A stretch of DNA of 64,000 nt, taken from positions 1-64,000 of the forward strand of contig SFHK01000002.1 in the NCBI GenBank assembly GCA_004556395.1, given 5' to 3'. This document shows positions 51,456 to 60,705 of this stretch, one piece after another (positions within the stretch are counted from its first letter, which is position 1; each line of letters begins with the position of its first letter). This DNA comes from Clostridiales bacterium (GTDB lineage: Bacteria > Bacillota > Clostridia > Christensenellales > Aristaeellaceae). The position numbers were made by a program, and so were the translations under genes. The notes under the pieces are model-generated. The model searched no databases. It was not told the origin of the DNA and was given only the letters and a program-made list of their open reading frames with translations.

Positions 51456-52936
51456 AGGTCAACGTGACGGTGCTCATGGATGGACGCGAGACGGTTATCC
51501 CCGCGCAGACGGGCGAAACCATTTTAGAAGCGCTGGCGCGCGCGGGCATCGCCGTGAGCGCGCCGTGCGGAGGTCTCGGCCGCTGCCGCAAGTGCGCGGT
51601 GCGGGCGACGGGCGAACTCGCGTGCGAGGACGGCGCGCGGCTGGACGGACAGACCGTGCTTGCCTGCCGGACGCGGCTCACCGGAGACGCGTGCGTGCGC
51701 GTTTCGGAATCGAAGGCGGAAATTCTGAAAACGGGCGTTTCCGCGGGGGAAGAGACCGACGGCGAAGCGGGGCTGGGCGTCAGCGTGGACGTGGGCACGA
51801 CGACGCTGGCGGCGTATCTCGTGGAGCGAAGCACCGGGCGCGTGCTTGCGTCCGACGCGCGGCTGAATCCGCAGCGCCCGCACGGCGCGGATGTAATTTC
51901 GCGCCTGTCCTTCGCGATTGAAAGCGAGGAAAACGCGGCGCTTCTACAGCGCGAAATTCTGGCGGCAATCGATGAGATGACGCGGAGCATGCTCGAAAGG
52001 GCAGGGCGCGCGGGGGAGGAAATTCGCTGCCGGGCGCTGGTGGGCAACACGGTCATGATGCATCTGCTGGGCGGCTATCCGGCGCGCCCGCTGGCGTTCG
52101 CGCCATTTACGCCGGCCTATACCGCGCTGCATGAGAAAGAGCTGGGCGGCGTTCGGACAATTCTCGGCGGCTGCATTTCCGGCTATGTGGGCGCGGATAC
52201 GCTGGCTGCGGCGCTGGCCTGCGGGCTGGACGAGCGCGACGAAAACGCCATGCTGATCGATATCGGCACCAACGGCGAAATCATGCTGAAGAAGGACGGG
52301 CGCTGTTTCGCGTGCTCCTGCGCGGCGGGCCCGGCGTTCGAGGGCGCGCATATCGCCTGCGGAACCGGCGCGGTCGCGGGCGCGATTGATCACGCGCGCG
52401 TCGAAAACGGCGAAATCGTCTATACGACCATCGGCGGCGGGGAGGCGACGGGCATCTGTGGAAGCGGACTGATCGACCTGACGGCCGCGCTGCTGGAAAG
52501 GGGCGACATTACGCCCATGGGCCGCATGACCGGGGACGTGCGCCTGTCCGAGCGCGTGTATCTGGCGCGGAGCGACATTCGCGAGGTGCAGCTGGCGAAG
52601 GCGGCGATCGCTTCCGGCATCCGCATTCTTGCGGAGCAGGCGGGCGCGGCGCTTGCGGACATTGAAAAGGTATATCTGGCGGGCGGCTTCGGAAACTTCA
52701 TCGGTCTGGACAGCGCCTGCCGCATCGGGCTTCTTCCCGCGGCGCTTCGGGCGAAAATCGTTCCCGTGGGCAACGCCGCCGGAAGCGGCAGCGTGCGGCT
52801 GCTGGTCAGCGAACAGGCGCGGCGGCGCGCGGAAGCGCTTCGGCAGGCGACGCGCTGCGTGGAGCTGGCGGCGACGCCGGATTTCAACGACGTGTACACC
52901 GACGAGCTGCTGTTTGAAGATGAGGATGACGAATAA
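51452..52936 (+). CDS. RACo-like ASKHA-domain protein with N-terminal 2Fe-2S domain
   Basis: A 494-residue protein. The N-terminal ferredoxin domain has CGGLGRCRKCAVR plus a later Cys (VLACRT). The rest is a DUF4445/ASKHA ATPase: VDVGTTTLAAYLV, LNPQRPHGADVISRL, IDIGTNGEIMLKK and YLAGGFGNFIGL. Such proteins reactivate corrinoid iron-sulfur methyl-transfer proteins by ATP-driven reduction of cobalamin. No corrinoid protein or methyltransferase gene lies in the window, so the partner is elsewhere. Coupled by ATGA to the radical SAM gene. Confidence 0.85.
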   Translation: MKVNVTVLMDGRETVIPAQTGETILEALARAGIAVSAPCGGLGRCRKCAVRATGELACEDGARLDGQTVLACRTRLTGDACVRVSESKAEILKTGVSAGEETDGEAGLGVSVDVGTTTLAAYLVERSTGRVLASDARLNPQRPHGADVISRLSFAIESEENAALLQREILAAIDEMTRSMLERAGRAGEEIRCRALVGNTVMMHLLGGYPARPLAFAPFTPAYTALHEKELGGVRTILGGCISGYVGADTLAAALACGLDERDENAMLIDIGTNGEIMLKKDGRCFACSCAAGPAFEGAHIACGTGAVAGAIDHARVENGEIVYTTIGGGEATGICGSGLIDLTAALLERGDITPMGRMTGDVRLSERVYLARSDIREVQLAKAAIASGIRILAEQAGAALADIEKVYLAGGFGNFIGLDSACRIGLLPAALRAKIVPVGNAAGSGSVRLLVSEQARRRAEALRQATRCVELAATPDFNDVYTDELLFEDEDDE

Positions 52937-52981
52937 AAGAAATATATTTGTAATATTTTTCAATAAAATGAAATAAACCTA

Positions 52982-53010
52982 TTGACAGACCGCGTTCGGT
53001 TTCGTATAAT
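52982..53010 (+). promoter_or_regulatory. Promoter and candidate operator of the TetR gene at 53064
   Basis: TTGACA (52982-52987), 17 bp, TATAAT (53005-53010). Just downstream, ACTTCGGTACGGAAGC has CTTC/GAAG arms that could bind the TetR product. Confidence 0.75.
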
Positions 53011-53063
53011 AAAAACAGACTTCGGTACGGAAGCATACTACGAAATCGGGGCGTGAGCATTTC

Positions 53064-53792
53064 ATGAAAAAGGGAGACGCGCGCAGAGCGGCGATCATCG
53101 AAACCGCGGAGCGACTGTTCTACCTGAAGGGCTACGAAAATACGTCCGTGCAGGACGTATTGGACGAGCTGAAGCTGTCGAAGGGCGGGTTCTACCACCA
53201 CTTCGAGAGCAAGCTGTCCCTTCTGGAGGCCATTTGCGAAAAGCGCACGGAAAGCGCGTTTGAAGCCAGCGAGCGCGCGGTGCGCGATCCCGGCCTGAAC
53301 GCGGTGGAAAAGCTCAACCTGATTTTTGGCATGAGCAGCATTTTTCATCAGGACAGCATGGACTTTATCGCCCTGATGCTGCGCGTGGCGTATCACGACG
53401 GCGCGGTCATGCTTCGCGAGCAGATGAAGCTCACCTCCATGCGCCTGATGCAGCCGCTGGTGGACGAGGTGATTCAGGAGGGTCTGAAGGAGAACCTGTT
53501 CTTCGTGAAGTATCCGGAATCCATCGGCTCGCTTCTGCTTTTGCTGGGGCACAACATGACCGACAGGATCTCCTTCACGCTGGCGCGCGCCGACGACGAC
53601 CCGGAATGCATGGATCAGATTGTGAAGGATCTGAAGGTCTACCGCTACGCCATTGAGACGCTGCTCAACGCGCCGTACGGCTCCATCACGCTGTTCAACG
53701 AGGCGCGCCTTTCGGAGGTGCTTCGCGCGATTTCCGACCAGAACCGCAAGGAGCGCTGGGAAGCCATCACGAAGACAGAAAATGTTGGATAG
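53064..53792 (+). CDS. TetR/AcrR-family transcriptional regulator
   Basis: A 242-residue protein. The helix-turn-helix is TSVQDVLDELKLSKGGFYHH (about 28-47), preceded by IETAERLFYLKGYEN. It has a long helical ligand domain. It likely represses its own promoter; no obvious transporter target is adjacent. ATG 53064 lies about 13 bp after GGGGCGTGAG. Confidence 0.88.
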   Translation: MKKGDARRAAIIETAERLFYLKGYENTSVQDVLDELKLSKGGFYHHFESKLSLLEAICEKRTESAFEASERAVRDPGLNAVEKLNLIFGMSSIFHQDSMDFIALMLRVAYHDGAVMLREQMKLTSMRLMQPLVDEVIQEGLKENLFFVKYPESIGSLLLLLGHNMTDRISFTLARADDDPECMDQIVKDLKVYRYAIETLLNAPYGSITLFNEARLSEVLRAISDQNRKERWEAITKTENVG

Positions 53793-53873
53793 GCTGCCAG
53801 AAAATTCCATACAAATTGAACCAGATTTCGCCGCGCTGCGTCTAAACCCTGAAATACAAAGGAGTTGACGACA

Positions 53874-54674
53874 ATGCGGCGTTTTTTGACGGGTTTTCTT
53901 TGCGTGATTCTGGCGCTGGGCATGGCGTTTTCGGCGGCAGCCGAGCCGGTGCGCGGGGCGGTGCGGTTTTCCGAGGACGGGCAGGAACAGCTCGGGCAGC
54001 CGCTGGCGGGGCTGAAGATCGGCATTGATCCCGGTCATCAGACGCACGCAAACACCGAGCGCGAGGCGATTGCGCCCGGTTCTTCGGAGACGAAGGCAAA
54101 GGTCGCCAGCGGCACGGCGGGCGTGAACACGCGCACGCCGGAGTACGTGGTGGATTTGCAGGTTTCTCTGATTCTGCGCGACATTCTGACGGCGATGGGC
54201 GCGGAGGTAAAGATGACGCGCGAGGAAAACGACGTGGATATTTCCAACATCGAGCGCGCCGTGATGATGAACGAATGGGGCGCGGACATGGTTCTGCGCA
54301 TTCATTGCAACGGTTCTATAGACCGCTCCGTGAAGGGCGCGGGCATGTACGTGCGCAAGACCGGCGCGATGGCCGAGGAAAGTGCGCAGCTGGCGCGCTG
54401 CCTGCTGGCCGCCGTGGGCGAATACGCCGGGGCGCAGACGCAGAGCGTATACAAACGCGACACCTATACGGGCCTGAACTGGTCCGAGGTGCCGTGTGTG
54501 CTGGTGGAGCTGGGTTATCTGAGCAACGCCGAGGAAGACGCGCTTCTGAACGACGCGGCGTATCAGGAAAAGCTGGCGCTGGCGCTCGTGTGGGGCATGA
54601 TCGACTATGTGAACACGCCGGAGTTTTCAGTATCGCGCCAGCAGCCCGCCGGGGATGATGCGGACGTCGGCTGA
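53874..54674 (+). CDS. N-acetylmuramoyl-L-alanine amidase (Amidase_3)
   Basis: A 266-residue exported enzyme with a signal peptide (RRFLTGFLCVILALGMAFSA). The zinc and catalytic residues of the amidase fold are visible: His55 (DPGHQTH), a Glu near 62-65, His144 (RIHCNGS) and Glu212 (VELGYLSN). It cleaves the amide between MurNAc and L-Ala, possibly during sporulation or germination (CwlD-like size). ATG 53874 is chosen over TTG 53865, which lies on the ribosome binding site. The last 16 codons overlap the convergent lipid kinase gene. Confidence 0.88.
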   Translation: MRRFLTGFLCVILALGMAFSAAAEPVRGAVRFSEDGQEQLGQPLAGLKIGIDPGHQTHANTEREAIAPGSSETKAKVASGTAGVNTRTPEYVVDLQVSLILRDILTAMGAEVKMTREENDVDISNIERAVMMNEWGADMVLRIHCNGSIDRSVKGAGMYVRKTGAMAEESAQLARCLLAAVGEYAGAQTQSVYKRDTYTGLNWSEVPCVLVELGYLSNAEEDALLNDAAYQEKLALALVWGMIDYVNTPEFSVSRQQPAGDDADVG

Positions 54675-55502
54675 GTCCATGCGGCGCAGCTCGCCGTCCA
54701 GCTGGAAGGTCATGCCGTCGGAATGAATTTCGATATGGCGGCAGCGGCAGGTTTTGGCGATGGACAGATGCGTGTGCTTTCCCAGAATGAACAGCGGAAG
54801 TAGAAATGGAATCTGCCATTTGCGAATGGCGCGCACCTCCACGACGTCCAGAAGGCCGTCGTTGGGCACGCCGTCCGGCACGGCCTTCATACCGCCGCCG
54901 ATGAACTGGCCGTTGCCGATGGACAGGATGCACAGGCGCTTCTTTTCAAAGGGCTTTCCGTCCACGGAGATTTCGCAGTCGATGGGGCGATAGGAGCCGA
55001 GCGCGTCCTTCAGCGCCAGCAGATACGCCTTGATGCCCTGAAAGCGATCCTTGTAGGCGGTGAGCTTGCGCAGCACGTCCACGTCGAAGCCGGTGCCGCA
55101 TACGTTCATAAACGGCGTTTTGTTCACCAGCGCGTAGTCGAGCGCGCGCACCCTGGCGGCGAGCTGCTGGCGAACGGCCTTGGCGGCGTCCAACGGCAGA
55201 CGGAGCGCCTTCACAAAATCGTTTCCGGTTCCGGTGGGGGCGTAGATGAGCTGCGTCTGGCTTCCGGCCATGCCGCCCAGCGTTTCAAACACGGTGCCAT
55301 CGCCGCCGATGACGACGATGCCGTCCTCCTTGTTCTGAACGGCCTTTTCGGCGATGGAGGTAGCATCGCCGGGCTCCCTGGTATATTCTACATGATAGTC
55401 AAGGGAAAAGTCCTTCATCACGCGCTCGATTTCCGGCAGCGCGCGCAGGGAACGACCGTTTCCCGAGATCGGATTGGCAAGCAGGGTAAACAAATTTATC
55501 AC
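54627..55502 (-). CDS. Diacylglycerol/lipid kinase family protein (DagK/YegS-like)
   Basis: A 291-residue kinase: LLANPISGNGRS, VVIGGDGTVFETLGGM and IYAPTGTGNDFVKAL are the DAGK catalytic-domain motifs. It phosphorylates diacylglycerol or a related lipid. The start is GTG 55502. It has its own promoter (55532-55560) and is convergent with the amidase gene, sharing 48 bp. Confidence 0.9.
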   Translation of the reverse strand: MINLFTLLANPISGNGRSLRALPEIERVMKDFSLDYHVEYTREPGDATSIAEKAVQNKEDGIVVIGGDGTVFETLGGMAGSQTQLIYAPTGTGNDFVKALRLPLDAAKAVRQQLAARVRALDYALVNKTPFMNVCGTGFDVDVLRKLTAYKDRFQGIKAYLLALKDALGSYRPIDCEISVDGKPFEKKRLCILSIGNGQFIGGGMKAVPDGVPNDGLLDVVEVRAIRKWQIPFLLPLFILGKHTHLSIAKTCRCRHIEIHSDGMTFQLDGELRRMDSADVRIIPGGLLARY

Positions 55503-55531
55503 CCGATGTTCATTCGTAGGTATTCTTTATA

Positions 55532-55560
55532 AAAATACGCGGTTCCGCGCCCTTTGTCAA
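55532..55560 (-). promoter_or_regulatory. Lipid kinase promoter
   Basis: Minus-strand TTGACA (55555-55560), 17 bp, TATTTT (55532-55537). It overlaps the hairpin that ends the gerABC-like operon. Confidence 0.65.
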
Positions 55561-55571
55561 GCACGGAACCG
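55540..55571 (-). terminator. Probable terminator of the germination operon
   Basis: On the minus strand CGGTTCCG (55564-55571) pairs with CGGAACCG (55540-55547), followed by CGTATTTTTA. It lies 46 bp after the GerC-like stop. Confidence 0.6.
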
Positions 55572-55617
55572 TGACTTTTTGTGGCTTTTCTATTTATCGA
55601 ATTTGACGGTACAAACT

Positions 55618-56721
55618 TCAATCGGACAGCACCACGTGCGCGCGCGTTTCGGCCTGCCCGAACACTTCCGGCCAGCGCTCGCCGTCCCACGAATCGAACG
55701 TAAGGTGGGAGACCACGGCGGCGTCGGCAAAGCCGAACGGCTCCACCTCCCATTCGGCGCACTTCTTCAGCACCGCCTGCATGGCAGTTTCGAGCGTGGC
55801 CTTCAGCTCGTCCAGATCGGGCGTTTCCATCAATGGAATCACGCGCAGGCGAAGCGTTACGTCGATGCGCATGCGGCCGTCCTCCGACGAAAACTCGATC
55901 TGCGGCGAACGGCGCTGGGACAGGCGCACGGAGCTGTCCGGCAGGGTGAAGCCGATTTCCGTGCTTTCGCCCGAAAGCAGCTGCATCATCTGCGTTTCGT
56001 GGCCGTCCAGAATGCCTACCATTCGATTGCGGTTGAACAGCGCGCAGCCCATGAATTCATCCCGGTTGTCGCCCTCCCGGTCGAGCGCGCCGGGCAGGTA
56101 GCTGCCGTCCTGCGGCGGTTCGGAGCCCTCAAGCCCGCACAGCGCCGCCTTGCCCGTGGAATACACGCTCTTCAGTCCGGCGTACAAAAGCGACAGACTG
56201 GTTTGGGGAATGTACCCGTTCACACGATAGTATTCCAGCATGGCCGGCATGCTGATGGACAGGTGCGTGCCGATGTAGGCCTCCTGATTCTCCAGAATTT
56301 CCCGCGCCGGTGTGCGCGAAACGAGCACAATGGCGCTGCCGGACAGCGAGAAGATGTGCATGGTGCTGCGCAGAATCGGAAAGAACCGTTCGCTGCGCGC
56401 CAGCGCTTCGGAGAAGATGATGCTTTTCAGCTGCGTCAGGTTCAGCCGCTGGGGCACCGTCGCGAGCAGAAGGTCGTAGGCGAGCGGGAAATCCTTCGCG
56501 GTCGCGGAATAGATGGAATATTCGGTCGCGGACGCGCTGCCGCTCCCCTCGCCGCTGCCCGCGCCGATCGTCGGCACCTGTACGGACATGCAGATTTTGC
56601 CGTCCGTCAGGTCGAGCCCCATCGAGATGGCGTGCGCCTGGTTTTCAATCTGCCGCGAGGGCGTGCAGCCGCCGAGCAGCAGCGCGAGCAGCGTCAGAAG
56701 GGCGCAGAGCTTCGTTTTCAT
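55618..56721 (-). CDS. Spore germination lipoprotein, Ger(x)C family
   Basis: A 367-residue lipoprotein (signal LLTLLALLLGGC, Cys19) with the GerAC pattern: IENQAHAISMGLDL, ARSERFFPILRSTMHI and FMGCALFNRNRMVGIL. It is the outer subunit of a nutrient germinant receptor in the spore inner membrane. ATG 56721 overlaps the GerB-like stop by 4 bp; the longer frame upstream is a shadow of that gene. Confidence 0.9.
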   Translation of the reverse strand: MKTKLCALLTLLALLLGGCTPSRQIENQAHAISMGLDLTDGKICMSVQVPTIGAGSGEGSGSASATEYSIYSATAKDFPLAYDLLLATVPQRLNLTQLKSIIFSEALARSERFFPILRSTMHIFSLSGSAIVLVSRTPAREILENQEAYIGTHLSISMPAMLEYYRVNGYIPQTSLSLLYAGLKSVYSTGKAALCGLEGSEPPQDGSYLPGALDREGDNRDEFMGCALFNRNRMVGILDGHETQMMQLLSGESTEIGFTLPDSSVRLSQRRSPQIEFSSEDGRMRIDVTLRLRVIPLMETPDLDELKATLETAMQAVLKKCAEWEVEPFGFADAAVVSHLTFDSWDGERWPEVFGQAETRAHVVLSD

Positions 56722-57821
56722 GCGGGCCTCCGTTTCTTCTTCCAGAGCGCGATCAGCAGGGTGATGAGGAAGAACGCCGTGAATGGGTACAGCCCCCATT
56801 CCGTGAAAAACAGCGCGTGCTCCCGTTTGGCGAAGCCGAGCACCATCTGCACAATGGCGATTACGCCGTAGGCGACGACAACCGGCGTGAATGGAAGATT
56901 CAGTGCGTCCGCCGTCAGGCGACCCGCGCAGAACAGCGTGAACACCAGCGCCACGGAGAGCGTGCCGTACCAGACGATCAGCATCGGCAGCTGAATGGCC
57001 TGATTGCTCTTTCCGTTGGAAAGCACCAGATCCAGCCGGATCGAGCGCGTATCCATCATGCCCGTAACAGTGGGGTATATGGCGCTGTGAATGGCACAGA
57101 GCGCGGAGACCGTCGCGGCGCTGATCAGGCACAGCCATAAAAAGCTGCACGGCCTTGCGGGATACGCGCGGCCGCGGCCGGTGGTGTTTTCGCCGTCGTC
57201 CAGCAATAGGCCGATGGGAATCATGCAATAGTAGGTGGCGCACAGCCGCGCGGAATGCACGAGCGCGTGCGCGCCGCTGCCGAACAGCGGCGTGAGCCAC
57301 GCGAGGTTGATGGAGCGGAACTGGAAAACAATCACCAGCAGATACAGAAGCGGCACCGCGCGCAGGAACACCGCGCCCAGCCCGCCTGCGGAATTGCCGC
57401 CGCGGGACGCGACGATCACGGGCACGAGGAAGGTGGGAATGGCCAGAATCCAGCCCGGCGTCATGTACAGCGTGGCGTAGGCGGCGGAGCTGAGCAGCGC
57501 CTCAAACAGGGACGACGCGTCATAGGTCATTGCCAGCGAAAAGACGATCAGTGCCGCGCGCCACACGGGCGCGCCCACCGTCTCGCGCAGAAACGGCGAC
57601 AGGCGCATGCGGCCTTCGCGCAGAAGCGCATAGGTGCACAAAAGCGTTGGCGACGCGAACACAAGCCCTATTAGCGGCGCCATCCACACGCAGGCGTTCA
57701 GCTCCGGCATGTCGATGACCAGCAGGAAGAAGATGCGGCTTCCGGCGCTGACATACAGCATCTGCATCAGCTGCCGGTGGGAGATCGAGCGGTTCCGTTC
57801 GTTCTGGGCAAACAGCGTCAT
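56718..57821 (-). CDS. Spore germination membrane protein, GerB family
   Basis: A 367-residue protein with about ten membrane segments (amino acid permease-like fold, GerAB/GerKB family): NRSISHRQLMQMLYVSAGSR at the start and FRSINLAWLTPLFGSG in the middle. It is the germinant-sensing subunit of the receptor. ATG 57821 overlaps the GerA-like stop (ATGA). Confidence 0.88.
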   Translation of the reverse strand: MTLFAQNERNRSISHRQLMQMLYVSAGSRIFFLLVIDMPELNACVWMAPLIGLVFASPTLLCTYALLREGRMRLSPFLRETVGAPVWRAALIVFSLAMTYDASSLFEALLSSAAYATLYMTPGWILAIPTFLVPVIVASRGGNSAGGLGAVFLRAVPLLYLLVIVFQFRSINLAWLTPLFGSGAHALVHSARLCATYYCMIPIGLLLDDGENTTGRGRAYPARPCSFLWLCLISAATVSALCAIHSAIYPTVTGMMDTRSIRLDLVLSNGKSNQAIQLPMLIVWYGTLSVALVFTLFCAGRLTADALNLPFTPVVVAYGVIAIVQMVLGFAKREHALFFTEWGLYPFTAFFLITLLIALWKKKRRPA

Positions 57822-59323
57822 GAGCGGCGCTCCTTTCCGGCGGAGCGCGCCGCGTAGAACATGGGCAGGCGCTGAAGCCACAGCGGCAGGCGCAGAATCA
57901 GGTCGGGGTTATGCGGTCGCCACGGCGCGAACGGGGCGACATACGGCGCGCCGAAGGAGCGCAGATGGCACACGGACGAAATGAGCAGAATCGCGCCCAT
58001 CACGATGCCGTACAGCCCGAACAGCGCGCCCATCAGCAGCAGAAGAAGCCGGTACAGCTCCATTGCCAGCGAGAAATTGTAGCTGGGAACGACGAAGTTG
58101 CCCAGGCCTGTCAGCGCGACGATGATGATCAGCATCGGACTGATGATCGACGCGCTGACCGCCGCCTGTCCGAGAATCAGCGCGCCCACGATGCCCAGAG
58201 CCGAGCCGATCTGGGAGGGAATGCGCGTGCCGGCTTCGTTGATCAGGAAGAACGAAAACTCCATCACAAGAATCTCTCCGATGACCGGAAAGGGCACGTT
58301 TGAGCGCGCTTCCGCGATGGACGTGAGCAGGTTCATCGGCAGAAGATGCGTGTGAAATTGCGTGAGCGCGATATACAGCCCGGGCAGAAACAGCGACAGC
58401 AGAATGCCCAGCGAGCGGATGACGCGAATGAACGTGCCGTACTGCCAGCGCATAAAGGTGTCGTCCGAGGCGTGAATGAAATGAAACAGCGTCGACGGCG
58501 CGAGCAGGGCGTAGGGGGAGTTGTCGGCCAGGATGGCGAACTGTCCCTCGGCGAGTCCCGCGGCGGTGCGGTCGGGGCGTTCCGTCTGCAAAAGCTGCGG
58601 AAACAGCGAAAACGGATAATCCTCGATCAGCTGCTGAATCTGCCCCGTGCCGGACACGTTCGCCAGCGAAACCGAGCGCAGGCGGCGGCGCGCTTCTGCC
58701 ACGATTTTGGGGTCGGTCACGCCGTCCACATACAGAAGCGCGGCGTTCAGCCGGTTTTTCGAGCCGACGGGAATCATTTCGGTGACCAGCGCGGGCGAAT
58801 GCAGATGCTTGCGCACGAGGGAGATATTCGTGCGAAGGCTCTCGACAAAGCCCTCCTGCGAGCCGAGCACGACGGATTCGTTGTTGGTGTGGCTCACGGC
58901 GCGGTGGGGCAGGTCGCGCGTGTCGATCAGAAGCGCGCCCGCGCAGCCGTCGGCAAACAGCGCGCACAGGCCGTTCAGCATGTCGCGCGCCACGTCGGCA
59001 AAGGTGTCCGCTTCGCTGACCTGACAGGCGTACAGGATGCTTTCGCCGATGTGGCGCAGGCGATCCTCGCTTTTCAGGTTTTCGTCGGGCGCTTTTTCAG
59101 TCACGCACGGGCGAATGACGGAGGCGGCGATTTCGTCGGACGAGCTGATGCCGTCGATGAACGCCGCGCACGCGCCGAAGCCGCATACCGGGAATCGGTG
59201 CAGCACGATATCCTTGTTCTGGGGCATGCGGAATACCGCGCGCAGGCAGTCGAGGTTCTCCTCCAGCGACGCGCACGGCGAACGGCGCAGAATTTCCTCC
59301 GGGCTTCCATTGATACCGGCCAT
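57818..59323 (-). CDS. Spore germination protein, GerA family
   Basis: A 501-residue protein: soluble N-terminal domain (to about 270) and four or five membrane segments at the C-terminus. EGFVESLRTNISLVRKHL, GTVRKD-like VDGVTDPKIV, DNSPYALLAPSTLFHFI and LLPMNLLTSIAEARSNVPFP are GerAA landmarks. First gene of gerA-gerB-gerC. Its GGGAGG ribosome binding site is in the 3' arm of the hairpin at 59329-59366. A sigma-G type promoter was not identified. Confidence 0.92.
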   Translation of the reverse strand: MAGINGSPEEILRRSPCASLEENLDCLRAVFRMPQNKDIVLHRFPVCGFGACAAFIDGISSSDEIAASVIRPCVTEKAPDENLKSEDRLRHIGESILYACQVSEADTFADVARDMLNGLCALFADGCAGALLIDTRDLPHRAVSHTNNESVVLGSQEGFVESLRTNISLVRKHLHSPALVTEMIPVGSKNRLNAALLYVDGVTDPKIVAEARRRLRSVSLANVSGTGQIQQLIEDYPFSLFPQLLQTERPDRTAAGLAEGQFAILADNSPYALLAPSTLFHFIHASDDTFMRWQYGTFIRVIRSLGILLSLFLPGLYIALTQFHTHLLPMNLLTSIAEARSNVPFPVIGEILVMEFSFFLINEAGTRIPSQIGSALGIVGALILGQAAVSASIISPMLIIIVALTGLGNFVVPSYNFSLAMELYRLLLLLMGALFGLYGIVMGAILLISSVCHLRSFGAPYVAPFAPWRPHNPDLILRLPLWLQRLPMFYAARSAGKERRS

Positions 59324-59328
59324 AAACG

Positions 59329-59366
59329 CACCTCCCTCCGCGGTAGTCTGTCCGCGAAGGGAGGTG
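59329..59366 (-). promoter_or_regulatory. Hairpin enclosing the ribosome binding site of the GerA-like gene
   Basis: On the minus strand CACCTCCCTTCGCGG (59352-59366) pairs with CCGCGGAGGGAGGTG (59329-59343). The 3' arm carries the GerA ribosome binding site, five bases before its ATG. The hairpin begins 12 bp after the ACT-domain stop, so it could also terminate that operon, though no T-run follows. Confidence 0.7.
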
Positions 59367-59377
59367 AATATGCAGAT

Positions 59378-59818
59378 TTACTCCATGGCGATCAGCCGCG
59401 TCTGCTCCACGCCCGAGATGGAAATGGCGCGGGTCATCAGCTCGCTGACGTCGCAGGCCAGATGGTCGACGTCGGCGGTGATCGTGACCGACGCCTTTTC
59501 GTGAATCGGCGGGGACTGCGAAATGGTCAAAATGTTCGCGCCCGACGACGAAAACAGCGAAAGCAGGTTGGACAGCACGCCGGGCTCATGGTTGAGCAGC
59601 ATCAGGAATACGGCGTTGCGGCCGGAGGCGGTTTCGCCCGGCTCGAAGATGAAGTCCTTATATTTATAGTAGGTGCTGCGCGAAATGCCCGTCATGCGCA
59701 CGGCGGCGCTGACCTCCTTCACCTGACCGGAGGAAAGCAGGCGGCGCGTCTCGACGACCTTCTGATAGTAGTCGGGCAGGATGCGCTTGTCCACGATCAG
59801 AAACGAGTTCAGGCTCAT
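59378..59818 (-). CDS. UPF0735 ACT domain-containing protein
   Basis: A 146-residue protein: an N-terminal helical part (FLIVDKRILPDYYQKVVETR, then SGISRSTYYKYKD-like) and an ACT domain (MLLNHEPGVLSNLLSLFSSS). It is often found beside threonine/homoserine genes and may sense an amino acid. The start overlaps the thrB stop by 4 bp. Confidence 0.9.
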   Translation of the reverse strand: MSLNSFLIVDKRILPDYYQKVVETRRLLSSGQVKEVSAAVRMTGISRSTYYKYKDFIFEPGETASGRNAVFLMLLNHEPGVLSNLLSLFSSSGANILTISQSPPIHEKASVTITADVDHLACDVSELMTRAISISGVEQTRLIAME

Positions 59819-60705
59819 TCCAGCACCTCCGTTCGCGCGCCCTCGCGGTCAACCTCCAGCGGCAGCACGCGCCAGTCGTTGCGCAGCCCCGCGATCAGCT
59901 TTTCGATGCGCGCGGGAACCTCCTCGTCCAGGTACACGCACATCAGCGTCGGGCCCGCGCCGGACAGGTAGATGCCCGCCGCGCCCGCGGCCAGCGCGTT
60001 CAGGCGCACGGTCTTGTAGTCGTCGATCATGTGCTCGCGGTAGGGCTGGTGCAGGCGGTCGCTCATCGCCACGGAGAACAGCTGCGGGTCGGCGGTTTCG
60101 AACGCCTTGATCAGCAGCGCGACGCGGGACAGGTTGTACGCCGCGTCCTTGTGGCTGACGGTCGCGGGCAGCGCCATGCGCGACGCGGAGGTGGACAGTT
60201 CAAAGGAGGGAATCAGCGCGCACAGGTGCACGCGCTCGTTTACCGGGAACTGCGCCATGCAGGGCGCGCCCCCGTGCATGGCCGTGGCGGTAAAGCCGCC
60301 GTACAGCGCGGGGGTCACGTTGTCCGGGTGCCCCTCGAAGGCGCTGAGAATCTGCAAAATCTCCTGCCGGGAGAACGGGTTGCCCAGAAACGCGTTCGCC
60401 GCCAGCGCGCCGCCGGTGAGGAACGCCGAGGAGGAGCCCATGCCGCGCGTGCTGGGAATATCGGAATGAATCTTCAGGCGCAGACCCGGCGCGCGCTGTC
60501 CCTGCCGCCAGTAGATGCCGCGGAACGCGGTGACGGCAAGGTTGTTTTCGTTTTTATATTCGTCCGGGCAGCCCTCGATTTCAAGGCCTTCGTCCATCAG
60601 GGTGAACTCGAACGTCGCGTACAGGTTGAGCGCCAGACCCAGCGAGTCGAAGCCGGGGCCGAGGTTGGCGCTGGTCGCCGGAACGATTACCTTTATGCTT
60701 TGCAT
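59815..60705 (-). CDS. thrB: Homoserine kinase
   Basis: A 296-residue GHMP kinase: VPATSANLGPGFDSLGLALN at the N-terminus and the phosphate loop PSTRGMGSSSAFLTGG (84-99), with LSGAGPTLMCVY near the end. It phosphorylates L-homoserine for threonine synthesis. Its 5' end overlaps thrC by 13 bp. Confidence 0.96.
   Translation of the reverse strand: MQSIKVIVPATSANLGPGFDSLGLALNLYATFEFTLMDEGLEIEGCPDEYKNENNLAVTAFRGIYWRQGQRAPGLRLKIHSDIPSTRGMGSSSAFLTGGALAANAFLGNPFSRQEILQILSAFEGHPDNVTPALYGGFTATAMHGGAPCMAQFPVNERVHLCALIPSFELSTSASRMALPATVSHKDAAYNLSRVALLIKAFETADPQLFSVAMSDRLHQPYREHMIDDYKTVRLNALAAGAAGIYLSGAGPTLMCVYLDEEVPARIEKLIAGLRNDWRVLPLEVDREGARTEVLE

Noticed and set aside
50983..51921. 312-codon frame with Ala/Thr/Val repeats inside the radical SAM gene tail
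   Set aside because: It is the 42-bp repeat read in another frame and has no own start signal.
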